Shown piece by piece: positions 21,372 to 29,721 of a DNA stretch of 32,864 nt; the first letter of the stretch is position 1, and each line of letters begins with the position of its first letter. A program made the translations under genes and the position numbers. The notes under the pieces were generated by a model. It saw only the letters and a program-made list of their open reading frames with translations, searched no databases and was not told the origin of the DNA. Source of the DNA: SIG653 sp045577455 (GTDB lineage Bacteria; Bacillota; Clostridia; Oscillospirales; CAG-382); the NCBI GenBank assembly GCA_045577455.1, contig JAZNIJ010000129.1, forward strand, positions 1 through 32,864, in the 5' to 3' direction.

Positions 21372-22889
21372 ATGTATTTTCCAACATTTATTCAGGGATG
21401 GGAAACCGTTGAGATTCTTCGTCGCGCACCATACGGAACTCAATACAAAATAAGAAACAATGCAGGAGATTTTTCATTACTCAGAGTTACAGATATACCT
21501 GATTCGATTGAATTACACCAAAACCTCTCAAGGCAAGGTCCTGTTGCTTTCAATTATTATTGTCAAAACGAGCTTAGCAAGTTTGAAAACGCTTTTCGTA
21601 TGATGTGCAATTTTTCGAACTCGCCATATATTTTAAAACCCCTTCAACATATTATTCAGCCATTTTCCAACTACAGCGGATTTGCATTCTTTGCAAGATA
21701 TGAATTTCTCCCAACAATTGACAGCGTTTATATAGAAAGAACATTGAAAAATGCTGTTAAACTTTTCAGAGATTTGTGCAACGGGCTTCGTCCCCTCCAC
21801 CAAAACGGTCTGCTTTACGGAAATATCCTTCCGTCAAACATATTTTTAGGAAACTGCTTCAAATTAGGCGAAATTGTTCCATATTCACCGCAAAATTCTT
21901 TCACACCCCCAGAAGTATTGAATGGTGGTGCAATAGGTTTCCATTCCGACATATATTCAGTTGGTGCTGTCGTTGCATGGTTTTTAACCTCCGCCTTCCC
22001 ACCACATTCAATTTCCATGTTAAATGGAGGTATTGGATACATTGTTTCAAAAGCATGTGCTATGAATCCCCTTTACAGATATCATAACATTGATGAGCTT
22101 CTGTCTGATTTGAATTCCATTTTCCCCATCAATGATAATTTCTCTAATCAAAATATGCAAGAAAAGGAAGAAATTAACACACCAAGCGTTCAAACAAATG
22201 CAACACCTGTAAACGCCAATATATCCATTGAACAAAATCCAAGCTCACCTCTCAAAACCTCTCAAAGTGATAATATTTGCGAGGCGGCAAGTTCAGCAGA
22301 GACAACTTTGCAAAATAATAATGTTGCAGATTCTATTTCATCCAATGTTGACACAAATTTGAATATTTCTACCCAAAAGTCCGTTCAAAACGATGAGTTT
22401 TTCGGTGCTACTATGCCAATCAACGATATGTTTGGAAACACTCCCGAAAAGTCTGTTCAAAATGATGAGTTTTTTGGTGCTACTATGCCAATCAACGATA
22501 TGTTTGGAAACACTCCAGAAAAGTCTGTTCAAAATGATGAGTTTTTCGGCACTACTATGCCAATCAACGATATGTTTGGAAACACTCCCGAAAAGTCCGT
22601 TCAAAACGATGAGTTTTTTGGTGCTACTATGCCAATCAACGATATGTTCGGAAACACTCCCGAAAAGTCTGTTCAAAATGATGAGTTTTTCGGTGCTACT
22701 ATGCCAATCAACGATATGTTCGGAAACACTCCCGAAAAGTCTGTTCAAAATGATGAGTTTTTTGGTGCTACTATGCCAATCAACGATATGTTTGGAAACA
22801 CTCCCGAAAAGTCTGTTCAAAACGATGAGTTTTTCGGTGCTACTATGCCAAACAACGATATGTTTGGACACGCCGATAAACAAAACTAA
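21372..22889 (+). CDS. Pseudokinase with seven 24-residue C-terminal repeats
   Basis: 505 residues. Residues 1-255 have a protein-kinase fold but all catalytic residues are replaced. The VAIK region is SLLRV (35-39). HRD is replaced by LYGNILPSN (148-156), with Asp to Asn at 151. DFG is replaced by LGE (165-167). The PPE (179-181) and HSDIYSVG (191-198) scaffold motifs remain. A low-complexity Asn/Ser/Thr linker (260-335) is followed by seven copies of a 24-residue unit beginning KSVQNDEFFGATMPINDMFG (336-503). Start: ATG 21372 has AAAGGAGAG upstream. It has its own promoter. The fold suggests a scaffold or phospho-dependent adaptor; the repeats could be docking or phosphorylation sites (inference). 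Confidence 0.88.
   Translation: MYFPTFIQGWETVEILRRAPYGTQYKIRNNAGDFSLLRVTDIPDSIELHQNLSRQGPVAFNYYCQNELSKFENAFRMMCNFSNSPYILKPLQHIIQPFSNYSGFAFFARYEFLPTIDSVYIERTLKNAVKLFRDLCNGLRPLHQNGLLYGNILPSNIFLGNCFKLGEIVPYSPQNSFTPPEVLNGGAIGFHSDIYSVGAVVAWFLTSAFPPHSISMLNGGIGYIVSKACAMNPLYRYHNIDELLSDLNSIFPINDNFSNQNMQEKEEINTPSVQTNATPVNANISIEQNPSSPLKTSQSDNICEAASSAETTLQNNNVADSISSNVDTNLNISTQKSVQNDEFFGATMPINDMFGNTPEKSVQNDEFFGATMPINDMFGNTPEKSVQNDEFFGTTMPINDMFGNTPEKSVQNDEFFGATMPINDMFGNTPEKSVQNDEFFGATMPINDMFGNTPEKSVQNDEFFGATMPINDMFGNTPEKSVQNDEFFGATMPNNDMFGHADKQN
22377..22880 (+). repeat. Seven tandem 72-bp coding repeats
   Basis: Units begin at 22377, 22449, 22521, 22593, 22665, 22737 and 22809. They differ mostly by synonymous third-position changes (for example TTCGG/TTTGG and TCCGTT/TCTGTT), with few amino-acid changes (A to T in unit 3, I to N in unit 7). 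Low divergence suggests recent expansion, while the synonymous bias indicates selection on the protein sequence. The copy number is likely to vary between strains. Confidence 0.95.
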
Positions 22890-23007
22890 ATAAATTCTCA
22901 TCCAATACAGCAACAGAAAACAATTTTCAATGCGCAAACACAAATCAAGTATAAACAAGAGCAAATCTAAAACAAATTTTAAATTGTGTTTAGCTTCTTA
23001 AAAGTTT

Positions 23008-23030
23008 AACCGCCGACTATGTCGGCGGTT
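23008..23030. terminator. Hairpin between convergent pseudokinase and MATE genes
   Basis: AACCGCCGA / TCGGCGGTT with a CTATG loop, with moderately T-rich sequence on both sides. It can end both converging transcripts. The rest of 22890-23100 shows nothing else. Confidence 0.7.
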
Positions 23031-23100
23031 AATGTTTTATATTATGTTTTTCGGTTATTTGAAGTAAAAAGATAGATTTACAAACAATAATTCGCTTCAC

Positions 23101-24432
23101 TTACAAATATCCGTATTTTTTTCGTTTGGCTATAATAAACACCAAAGAAACGAGAACCGCCATACATTCTGCTACAACAACTGAAAACCAGATGCCGTCA
23201 ATTCCCCAAATCAATGGTAGAATTAAAACAGAAGCTGTCTGAAAAACAACCGTTCTCAAAAACGAAACTATAGCTGAAGTCAATCCATCGTTAAGAGCCG
23301 TAAAGAATCCCGACGAGAAAATTGCATAACCCATAAACAAAAACGAGAAGGAATAAACAGAAAACGCACTTACTGTTAATTTGAGAAGCTCTTTATTATA
23401 CCCAACAAACACCATAGACAATGGCGTTGATATTAAAAAGCTAAGGAAGAACATACAAAGAGATAAAGTTCCTATAATAATAACGCTTTTCTTAAATATA
23501 TTTTTCAGCTCATCTTTATTATTTGCGCCCAAATTAAATCCGATAATCGGGGCAACGCCTATGGAATATCCGATAAACACAGATGCAAAAATCCAGCCAA
23601 CATACATAAGAACACCATATGCGGCAACACCGTTTTGACCTGAATATTTCAAAAGCTGTCCGTTATACAACATACCAACGAGGGACATTGAAATATTACT
23701 CATTAACTCCGACGAACCATTGGCGCAAGTTTTAATAAGAGAAGCTCCGTCAAATTCAGTTTTTCTTAGCTTTAACAAGCTGGTATTCTTTTTCAAAAAG
23801 TAAACAACAGGAACAACACCGCCAACAAATTGGCTAAACGCTGTTGCAATGGCAGCTCCAACCAAGCCAAGCCCAAAAACACCTACAAGAACACCGTCTA
23901 AAACCATATTGCATATGCCAGATGCAACAGTTACCGCAAGCCCCATTTTGGGCTTTTCGGCAGTTACAAAGAAGCTCTGAAACTCCATTTGAAGCACATA
24001 AAACGGAAGCGCAAACAGAATTATCCGTCCATATGTAACGCAGTCTTCAAGAAGCTGACCTTCTGCCCCTAAAAGTTTCGCAACATTGCGAAGGAAAGCA
24101 ACGCCCAATATTGCAATTACGACACCAACAGCAAAGGATACATATACTATCAGTGAAAATATCTTCTGCGCCTTTTCGGTTTTACCCTCTCCAAAGGTTT
24201 TGGCAACCAATGCACTTCCACCTGTGCCAAACATAAAACCAACGCAACCCAATATCATTAAAAAAGGGAAAATAAAGTTAACAGCGGCAAAAGCCGTTTC
24301 ACCTGCAAAATTTGAAACAAAATAACCGTCAACAACACCGTAAATTGAGGTAAAAACCATCATAACAACTGACGGCATAATAAACTTGATTAGCTTTCGG
24401 AAACTAAAATTATCAGACAAACTAATTTTCAT
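23101..24432 (-). CDS. MATE-family efflux transporter
   Basis: 443 residues, about 12 hydrophobic helices, typical of MATE exporters that move cationic drugs or metabolites in exchange for Na+ or H+. Family features are FIMPSVVMMVFTSIYGVVDGYFV at the N-terminus and the VNFIFPFLMILGCVGFMFGTGGSALVA helix pair. A second half of similar layout follows. GGAG lies 9 bases before the ATG. It is the last gene of a minus-strand cluster with the HAD phosphatase (21 bp upstream) and MazG. Substrate not predictable. Confidence 0.93.
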   Translation of the reverse strand: MKISLSDNFSFRKLIKFIMPSVVMMVFTSIYGVVDGYFVSNFAGETAFAAVNFIFPFLMILGCVGFMFGTGGSALVAKTFGEGKTEKAQKIFSLIVYVSFAVGVVIAILGVAFLRNVAKLLGAEGQLLEDCVTYGRIILFALPFYVLQMEFQSFFVTAEKPKMGLAVTVASGICNMVLDGVLVGVFGLGLVGAAIATAFSQFVGGVVPVVYFLKKNTSLLKLRKTEFDGASLIKTCANGSSELMSNISMSLVGMLYNGQLLKYSGQNGVAAYGVLMYVGWIFASVFIGYSIGVAPIIGFNLGANNKDELKNIFKKSVIIIGTLSLCMFFLSFLISTPLSMVFVGYNKELLKLTVSAFSVYSFSFLFMGYAIFSSGFFTALNDGLTSAIVSFLRTVVFQTASVLILPLIWGIDGIWFSVVVAECMAVLVSLVFIIAKRKKYGYL

Positions 24433-24453
24433 TTATAAAAACTCCGAATCTGA

Positions 24454-24966
24454 TTAGTTACAAGATTTTGTTTTCTTTATCAAATCGTAAAACTCACGAA
24501 CAGCACCGCAACCACCGTTTTTTGTTGAAACAAAGTGGGACACTGCCTTTATTTCATCAACAGCATCAGCGGGGCAAACAGCGATACCGCAAAGTTTCAT
24601 ACATTCAAGGTCGATAAGGTCATCCCCTGCATATGCAACATTTTCAAATGTGTATTGTTCCCCTGCTTCCCTTCCCAAAACTTCGAGAAGCTCCTCTAAC
24701 TTTGATATTTTATTTTCAACGCCTTGATAAAAATGCTTTATCTTCAAGTCGCTACAACGATTTTCAACAATTTTTGAGGTTCTTCCTGTTATTATTGCAG
24801 GTGTTATTCCAAAATCCTTAAAGTGGATTATTGCGTGGCCGTCTTTTATATCGAACGCCTTCATAACCTCACCATCGTTGCCCATATATATTTTTCCATC
24901 TGTCAATGTGCCGTCAACATCCATAACCATAACTTTGATTTTATTTATCTTTTCTTTTGTTATCAT
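24454..24966 (-). CDS. KdsC-like HAD phosphatase
   Basis: 170 residues of the HAD IIIA subfamily, the size of KDO-8-phosphate phosphatase. Motifs are VMDVDGTLTDG (14-24) with two catalytic Asp, ITGRTS (motif II) and YAGDDLIDLE (motif IV). In Gram-negatives KdsC makes KDO; in Gram-positives such genes usually serve nonulosonic acid (sialic, legionaminic or pseudaminic) pathways or act as general phosphatases. No other sugar-acid gene is in the window, so the substrate is open. GAGG is upstream of the ATG. Follows mazG. Confidence 0.9.
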   Translation of the reverse strand: MITKEKINKIKVMVMDVDGTLTDGKIYMGNDGEVMKAFDIKDGHAIIHFKDFGITPAIITGRTSKIVENRCSDLKIKHFYQGVENKISKLEELLEVLGREAGEQYTFENVAYAGDDLIDLECMKLCGIAVCPADAVDEIKAVSHFVSTKNGGCGAVREFYDLIKKTKSCN

Positions 24967-25013
24967 ATGTTTACCCTCGTTTTTTATAATTTGTTTTCAT
25001 TTTTATATATTAT

Positions 25014-25076
25014 GCTTTACTGATTGTTTTCTATATTAACTTTCAGATATGTTGCGCTTTACTGATTATTTTCTAT
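25014..25076. repeat. 42-bp tandem duplication of the mazG 3' end
   Basis: A 21-bp block GCTTTACTGATT[G/A]TTTTCTAT occurs at 25014-25034 and again at 25056-25076, 20 of 21 bases identical. The surrounding bases are also partly similar. The second copy encodes the last residues and stop of MazG; the first lies just beyond it. Looks like a small local duplication. Confidence 0.75.
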
Positions 25077-25718
25077 AATTTTTTCAGTATATTTTTTCAA
25101 TGCTTCTTCAGGGTTTATTCCACTCACAGAACAAGAAGCAACCAACTTGAAAAGAGCTTCTCCGGCTTCTTCCATAGTGATGTTTTCACCGCCAAAGGTT
25201 TCGCCCTTGCGCTTTCTGATTTTTTTGCAAACTTTTTCAGATCTCATAAGTGCAGGCAAAGATGATGTTATTGAAGAAAGCTCATCACCAAGAGTTTTAT
25301 TTGATTTTTCAACATTTTTAATATTATCCCAATTCTCCAAAACCGTATTGGTAGTATTCGCTTCCACAGCTGCAAAAATATGCGGATGTCTCCTTATGAG
25401 CTTTTTGCAAATATCACCAATAACTGTTTCAAGGTTGTATTTTCCTTCTTCCTTGCCCATTATTGAATGGAAGATAACCTGAAGCATCAAATCTCCAAGC
25501 TCCTCTTGCATTATGGCAGGGTTATTTTTATCTATGCCTTCAACAACCTCATATGCTTCCTCAAGCAGATTATTACGGATGGAGCTATGAGTTTGTTCTC
25601 TGTCCCAAGGGCAACAAGCTCTGAGAATTTCTACAATTCTAACGAAATCGTTAAAAGAAAATGTTTCTTTTTCTCTTAAGCGTTCTATATCATTCTTATA
25701 TATTTCTTTGTTTTCCAT
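25059..25718 (-). CDS. mazG: MazG-type nucleoside triphosphate pyrophosphohydrolase
   Basis: 219 residues. The core holds the MazG metal-binding motif: CPWDREQTHSSI (about 36-47), LLEEAYEVVEGID (Glu pair) and EELGDLMLQVIFHS (Glu/Asp). A RRHPHIF segment follows, as in other MazG proteins. It hydrolyses aberrant NTPs or dNTPs to NMP and pyrophosphate. It is shorter than the two-domain E. coli enzyme (263 aa), and the second domain is reduced. GAGGAG is 5 bases before the ATG. Probably first gene of a mazG - HAD phosphatase - MATE unit. Confidence 0.93.
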   Translation of the reverse strand: MENKEIYKNDIERLREKETFSFNDFVRIVEILRACCPWDREQTHSSIRNNLLEEAYEVVEGIDKNNPAIMQEELGDLMLQVIFHSIMGKEEGKYNLETVIGDICKKLIRRHPHIFAAVEANTTNTVLENWDNIKNVEKSNKTLGDELSSITSSLPALMRSEKVCKKIRKRKGETFGGENITMEEAGEALFKLVASCSVSGINPEEALKKYTEKIIENNQ

Positions 25719-25846
25719 TTTTCTCCTCTATATAGCTTATTTCAGCCAAATAATTATTATTTATAAAAAGGTAAAACAATATCTCCTCTATTTTACCCTA
25801 TATATTCATCAATGTCAAGAAAAACAGAGCTTTTTTCAAAAAATCC

Positions 25847-25875
25847 TTGAAATATATCAATGTTCGTGTTAAAAT
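25847..25875 (+). promoter_or_regulatory. Promoter of dapF-murE
   Basis: TTGAAA (25847-25852), 17-base spacer, TAAAAT (25870-25875), 27 bases before the dapF ATG, with AAGGAG between. Confidence 0.8.
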
Positions 25876-25902
25876 ACCCCTATACCATCTAAGGAGTTTG
25901 TT

Positions 25903-26778
25903 ATGAAGTTCACAAAAATGCAGGCATTTGGCAATGACTATGTATATATAGAATTATTAACACAGGAAATGGAGTCTCCAAGCAGATATGCAAAGTTTTT
26001 ATCAAGCCATCACTTTGGAATTGGAAGTGACGGCATGATTTTGATTTGCCCTTCTGACAAAGCTGATTTCAGAATGAGAGTTTTCAACCCCGACGGAAGC
26101 GAAGCAGAAATTTGCGGAAACGCCATAAGGAGCGTTGGCAAGCTGGTATATGCAAAAGGGTTCACAAACAAAACCGAGATTACAATCGAGACCCTCGGTG
26201 GCATTAAAGACATTTTCCTCCATGTTAAAAACGGTGAAGTTGAAAACATAACCGCAAAATGGGGCGCACCAATTCTTGAATGGGATAGAATCCCCGTTTC
26301 TCAAAACAGTACAGTTGAACATTCATTGGAAATATACGGAAGAATATTCCCAATGACATCTGTTTCTATGGGGAATCCTCACTCCGCAACATTCTGCGAC
26401 GATGTTGAAACCCTTGATTTGAGAAAATACGGAAGCGCAATAGAATGCAACCCATATTTTCCCGAAAAGGCAAATATTGAATTTGTTAAGGTGATAGACA
26501 GAAAAAATCTATTCCTCAGAACATGGGAAAGAAACTGCGGTGAAACCCTTGCCTGCGGAACAGGATGCTGTGTTTCAACCGTTGCCGGGGTTCTTACAGA
26601 CAGGTGCGACAGAGAGGTTTCAGTTCATCAGCTCGGTGGCATAACGAAAATAAAATGGGATGAAAAGGAAAACTGTTTGTATATGACAGCACCATCGGAA
26701 ATTGTGTTTGACGGCACTGTTGACGATGAAGCCCTTGAATGCTTTGAAAGAAAGTATGCACATCTTATAAGAAGATAA
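25903..26778 (+). CDS. dapF: Diaminopimelate epimerase
   Basis: 291 residues. DapF epimerises LL-diaminopimelate to the meso form for lysine and peptidoglycan. Both catalytic Cys are present: EICGNAIRSVGK (around residue 71) and GETLACGTGCCVS (around 218). MQAFGNDYVYI starts the protein, where many DapF enzymes have GxGND, and SVSMGNPHS is conserved. AAGGAG lies upstream of ATG. It is 45 bp from murE, which adds meso-DAP to the peptidoglycan precursor, so the two genes form a functional pair. Confidence 0.95.
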   Translation: MKFTKMQAFGNDYVYIELLTQEMESPSRYAKFLSSHHFGIGSDGMILICPSDKADFRMRVFNPDGSEAEICGNAIRSVGKLVYAKGFTNKTEITIETLGGIKDIFLHVKNGEVENITAKWGAPILEWDRIPVSQNSTVEHSLEIYGRIFPMTSVSMGNPHSATFCDDVETLDLRKYGSAIECNPYFPEKANIEFVKVIDRKNLFLRTWERNCGETLACGTGCCVSTVAGVLTDRCDREVSVHQLGGITKIKWDEKENCLYMTAPSEIVFDGTVDDEALECFERKYAHLIRR

Positions 26779-26823
26779 CTTTTATTTGAATATTTTATCC
26801 ACAACCCTAAAAGGAGAAAAACA

Positions 26824-28251
26824 ATGAAGCTATGTTGCTTATTAAGCGCCTTGAATATAAATTCTAACTCCGAAAAAGAAATCAAATTTATTTGCAACGA
26901 TTCCCGAAAAGCAAATTCAGATTCTATTTTTGTTTGCATAAAAGGTTTTGAATCCGATGGTCACAAATATGCTCCTTCCGCATACGAAAAGGGGTGTAGA
27001 GTGTTTGTTGCCATTGACAAACTTTACCTGCCAGACGATGCAGAGGTGTTTTATGTGCAAGACACAAGAAAAGCGCTTGCCCTTCTTGCTGCCACTATTT
27101 ACGGCAACCCATCAAAAAAACTGACACTGATTGGTATAACAGGCACAAAGGGAAAAACAAGCATCAGCTATACCCTTAAAAGCATACTTGAAAAGGCAAA
27201 CCACAAGGTTGGAATTATGGGAACAGTTGGTATTATGTATAATGATATACATATAGAAACCCCGAATTCTACCCCTGAATCTCTCGTTATTCATCATTAT
27301 TTAAATGAGATGCTCTGCAACGGAATTGATACGGTTATTATGGAAGCAACATCTCAGGGCTTTAAGTTAGACAGAACATACGGATTAAATTTCAATGTTG
27401 GGATTTATACAAATCTTTCTCCCGACCACATAGGGCCTTCTGAACACGAGAGCTTTGAAGAATATCGCCTCTGCAAAAAAGCTCTGTTTTCGCAAGCCGA
27501 TGTTATCATTGCAAACGGTGATTGCGAACATTTGGGTTTTCTTTCGGAGGGTTGCACCGTTCCTATTATAACTTTTGGCTTTGGAGATGCCCAAAACAAG
27601 GCAACAAATGATATTTATTCCAAAGACGAAACGGGACTTTTCACCTCATTTACCTGCGGAAACGAGGAATATAAAACATATATTCCGGGGAAATTCTCCG
27701 TTTATAACGCCCTTGCTTCAATTGTTACAGCAAGGTATTTAAAAGTTTCGGAAAGCGCAATTAAAGAAGGGCTTAAAGAAACAAGGGTTGAAGGCAGAAT
27801 GGAATCTATTCCACTTCCCTCAGGCGCCGTTGCCATAATTGACTATGCGCACAATGAGCTTAGCACGGAAAATCTTTTCAGTGCATTAAAGCTATACGCT
27901 CCAAAAAGAATTATCACCGTTTTCGGTTGTGGTGGGAACCGTTCAAAGTTGAGAAGATACGGCATGGGCGAAATCGTTGCTAAAAATTCGGATTTATCAA
28001 TAGTTACATCCGACAATCCACGAACAGAAGCTCTTGATGATATAATTGTAGATATTTATGTTGGAATAAACAAAACCAAAGGTAAATCCACCATCATTAA
28101 AGATAGAAAAGAAGCAATTGAATATGCTGTAAAAAACTCCCTTAACGGTGATTATATTTTGATTATAGGAAAAGGACATCAGCATTACGAAGAAATAAAC
28201 GGAGTTCATTATCCTTTCAACGAAGCTGAAATTATTATGGATTGCTTTTAA
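26824..28251 (+). CDS. murE: UDP-MurNAc-tripeptide ligase (meso-DAP adding)
   Basis: 475 residues. A Mur ligase with the N-terminal UMAG-binding domain (CNDSRKANSDSIFVCIKG), the ATP P-loop ITGTKGKTS (around 104), the NSTPES and MEATSQG segments, and the C-terminal domain with SDNPRTE. The DNPR motif is the family's hallmark for meso-DAP selection, in contrast to Lys-adding MurE. Slightly shorter than E. coli MurE (495). AAAGGAG upstream of ATG. Directly downstream of dapF, which provides its substrate. Cytoplasmic step of peptidoglycan synthesis. Confidence 0.95.
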   Translation: MKLCCLLSALNINSNSEKEIKFICNDSRKANSDSIFVCIKGFESDGHKYAPSAYEKGCRVFVAIDKLYLPDDAEVFYVQDTRKALALLAATIYGNPSKKLTLIGITGTKGKTSISYTLKSILEKANHKVGIMGTVGIMYNDIHIETPNSTPESLVIHHYLNEMLCNGIDTVIMEATSQGFKLDRTYGLNFNVGIYTNLSPDHIGPSEHESFEEYRLCKKALFSQADVIIANGDCEHLGFLSEGCTVPIITFGFGDAQNKATNDIYSKDETGLFTSFTCGNEEYKTYIPGKFSVYNALASIVTARYLKVSESAIKEGLKETRVEGRMESIPLPSGAVAIIDYAHNELSTENLFSALKLYAPKRIITVFGCGGNRSKLRRYGMGEIVAKNSDLSIVTSDNPRTEALDDIIVDIYVGINKTKGKSTIIKDRKEAIEYAVKNSLNGDYILIIGKGHQHYEEINGVHYPFNEAEIIMDCF

Positions 28252-28366
28252 AGACCGTTTAACGATTTATGAATTAAACCATATTCTTTAAATTCTGACA
28301 TAGTTTTAAAGATGAATTAGCGATTTAATAAATGGATATTAGTTTTAAATTTTATTTGTCTTGTTC

Positions 28367-28409
28367 AAAGACCTTGCATAATGCCATTTGGCAAAATGCA
28401 AGGTCTTTT
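28367..28409 (+). terminator. Terminator of the dapF-murE unit
   Basis: A 13-bp stem AAAGACCTTGCAT (28367-28379) with 28396-28408, plus an inner TGCC/GGCA extension. A T-run overlaps the 3' arm. The preceding 28252-28366 holds only AT-rich, weakly repetitive DNA. Confidence 0.9.
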
Positions 28410-28455
28410 ATACGTTATATTTATCAATTAGATGCGTTTTCAAAGCACCGTATGA

Positions 28456-29160
28456 TTACTGATTTTTTATTGGAGTTGCCTCAAGATAATTTATGGTGAA
28501 CCCTTTATCAGAGAAATTTCTTTCATATTCCGTTTCGATATTGTCTTTTGCAAGCTCGCTGTTGTGCAAATCGTAGCAAACATTTTCCAATTGGTAGCCC
28601 GCTGCTTCAAACTGTTCAAGCGAAAAATCGAACAAAGGACGGTTATCGGTTTTGAAATAGATTTTTCCGTTTGGCTTTAAGATAACTCTGTATTTATCCA
28701 AAAACTGAGTTGCTGTGAGACGGCGTTTGGCAGTTCTTGCTTTTGGCCACGGGTCAGAAAAATTCAGATAAATAACATCAACAGATGCGGGCGGAAGCAG
28801 GGAATCTACAATTGTTGCATCACAACGGTAGAATTTAACATTCTCACAGTTCTGTGCGTTGCATTTTTCCATTGCCATAAGCATAACATCGGGAGCAAGC
28901 TCAAGAGCAAGCAATCTGTCGTTTGGATATTTCTTTGAAAGCCCTGAAATAAAAGCTCCCTTTCCACAACCTATTTCCAATCTCAATGGGGATTTATGAA
29001 TGGACGGGTCGTATGAGCGTTCAAGATTTATCAATCGCCCTTCACCTGTGCGGCGCATAACCTCCGGAACTGTGCAATCCAAATCCTTGATGGTATGTGC
29101 TAAATATTTGTTAACGGTTTCAAACCGTTCTAATCTGTGCTTTTTTGGTCTTGGGCGCAT
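28456..29160 (-). CDS. trmB: tRNA (guanine-N7)-methyltransferase
   Basis: 235 residues. TrmB methylates G46 of tRNAs using SAM. The SAM motif is LEIGCGKGAFISGLSKKYP. The hallmark YLNFSDPWPKARTAKRR and the C-terminal KTDNRPLFDFSLEQ follow. Start: ATG 29160 (MRPRPKK) has AGAGG just upstream, whereas the longer frame has none. Divergent from the DUF378 gene, 71 bp apart. Confidence 0.95.
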   Translation of the reverse strand: MRPRPKKHRLERFETVNKYLAHTIKDLDCTVPEVMRRTGEGRLINLERSYDPSIHKSPLRLEIGCGKGAFISGLSKKYPNDRLLALELAPDVMLMAMEKCNAQNCENVKFYRCDATIVDSLLPPASVDVIYLNFSDPWPKARTAKRRLTATQFLDKYRVILKPNGKIYFKTDNRPLFDFSLEQFEAAGYQLENVCYDLHNSELAKDNIETEYERNFSDKGFTINYLEATPIKNQ

Positions 29161-29231
29161 AATTTGCCTCTTTCGTTGAATATTTTTAAAAAAACTGCAA
29201 AAAATAGATATCAAGGAGAGGAGATGAAAAT

Positions 29232-29444
29232 ATGATAGATAGAATATCCTTAATATTAACCATTATCGGAGCTTTAAATTGGGGCAGCATCGGTCTTTTT
29301 CAATTTGATATTGTTGCTTGGCTTTTTGGCGGTCAAGACGCAACCTGGAGCAGAATAATCTATACCTTAGTTGGCCTTTGCGGTTTATGGTGTATAAGTC
29401 TTCTTTTCAGAAAAAGAGAAGTTATTCCTGAAGAAAGAAGATAA
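29232..29444 (+). CDS. DUF378 small membrane protein
   Basis: 70 residues with two hydrophobic helices: MIDRISLILTIIGALNWG (1-18, with the ALNWGSIGLF motif) and IIYTLVGLCGLWCISLLF (43-60), then a charged end. The NWGxxG block and length identify the DUF378 (YuzA-like) family of Firmicutes membrane proteins, with no known function. A strong AAGGAGAGGAG is upstream of ATG. A single-gene unit with its own terminator. Confidence 0.9.
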   Translation: MIDRISLILTIIGALNWGSIGLFQFDIVAWLFGGQDATWSRIIYTLVGLCGLWCISLLFRKREVIPEERR

Positions 29445-29466
29445 CTATAATTTCCAATTTTTATTA

Positions 29467-29492
29467 GACTGTGCATTTTTGCACAGTCTTTT
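29467..29492 (+). terminator. Terminator of the DUF378 gene
   Basis: GACTGTGCA / TGCACAGTC with a TTTT loop, followed by TTTTCTCTT. The following 29493-29660 is AT-rich with no gene. Confidence 0.92.
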
Positions 29493-29664
29493 CTCTTATG
29501 ATTTCTTTATTTTAATTATACTATTCACAACTCATTTTGTCAATTAAATATAATCTAACTAATAGTAAATTTCTATTGAATTATCAATGAAAAATTCACA
29601 TTCTTATTTACAAAATTTAATATAATTTCATTTTTTAACAAAATGAACACATTTTATTTTGTGC

Positions 29665-29693
29665 TTGCAAATCATATTTATTTATGATATACT
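29665..29693 (+). promoter_or_regulatory. Promoter of the ABC-F gene
   Basis: TTGCAA (29665-29670), 17-base spacer, TATACT (29688-29693), 28 bases before the chosen ATG. The short leader leaves no room for the attenuators often seen before antibiotic-resistance ABC-F genes. Confidence 0.82.
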
Positions 29694-29721
29694 AAGAAAA
29701 ACAACATTAAGGTGGTTTAAA

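Noticed and set aside
22377..22880. CRISPR array or non-coding satellite
   Set aside because: Units are 72 bp with no unique spacers, and they form an open frame with mostly synonymous changes, so they are coding repeats.
22338..22964. Open frame on the minus strand across the repeats
   Set aside because: An antisense shadow of the pseudokinase repeats; no Shine-Dalgarno, and the amino-acid sequence just mirrors the repeat.
28252..28366. Small RNA or repeat element after murE
   Set aside because: Only loosely similar AT-rich stretches; no promoter or stable fold before the terminator.
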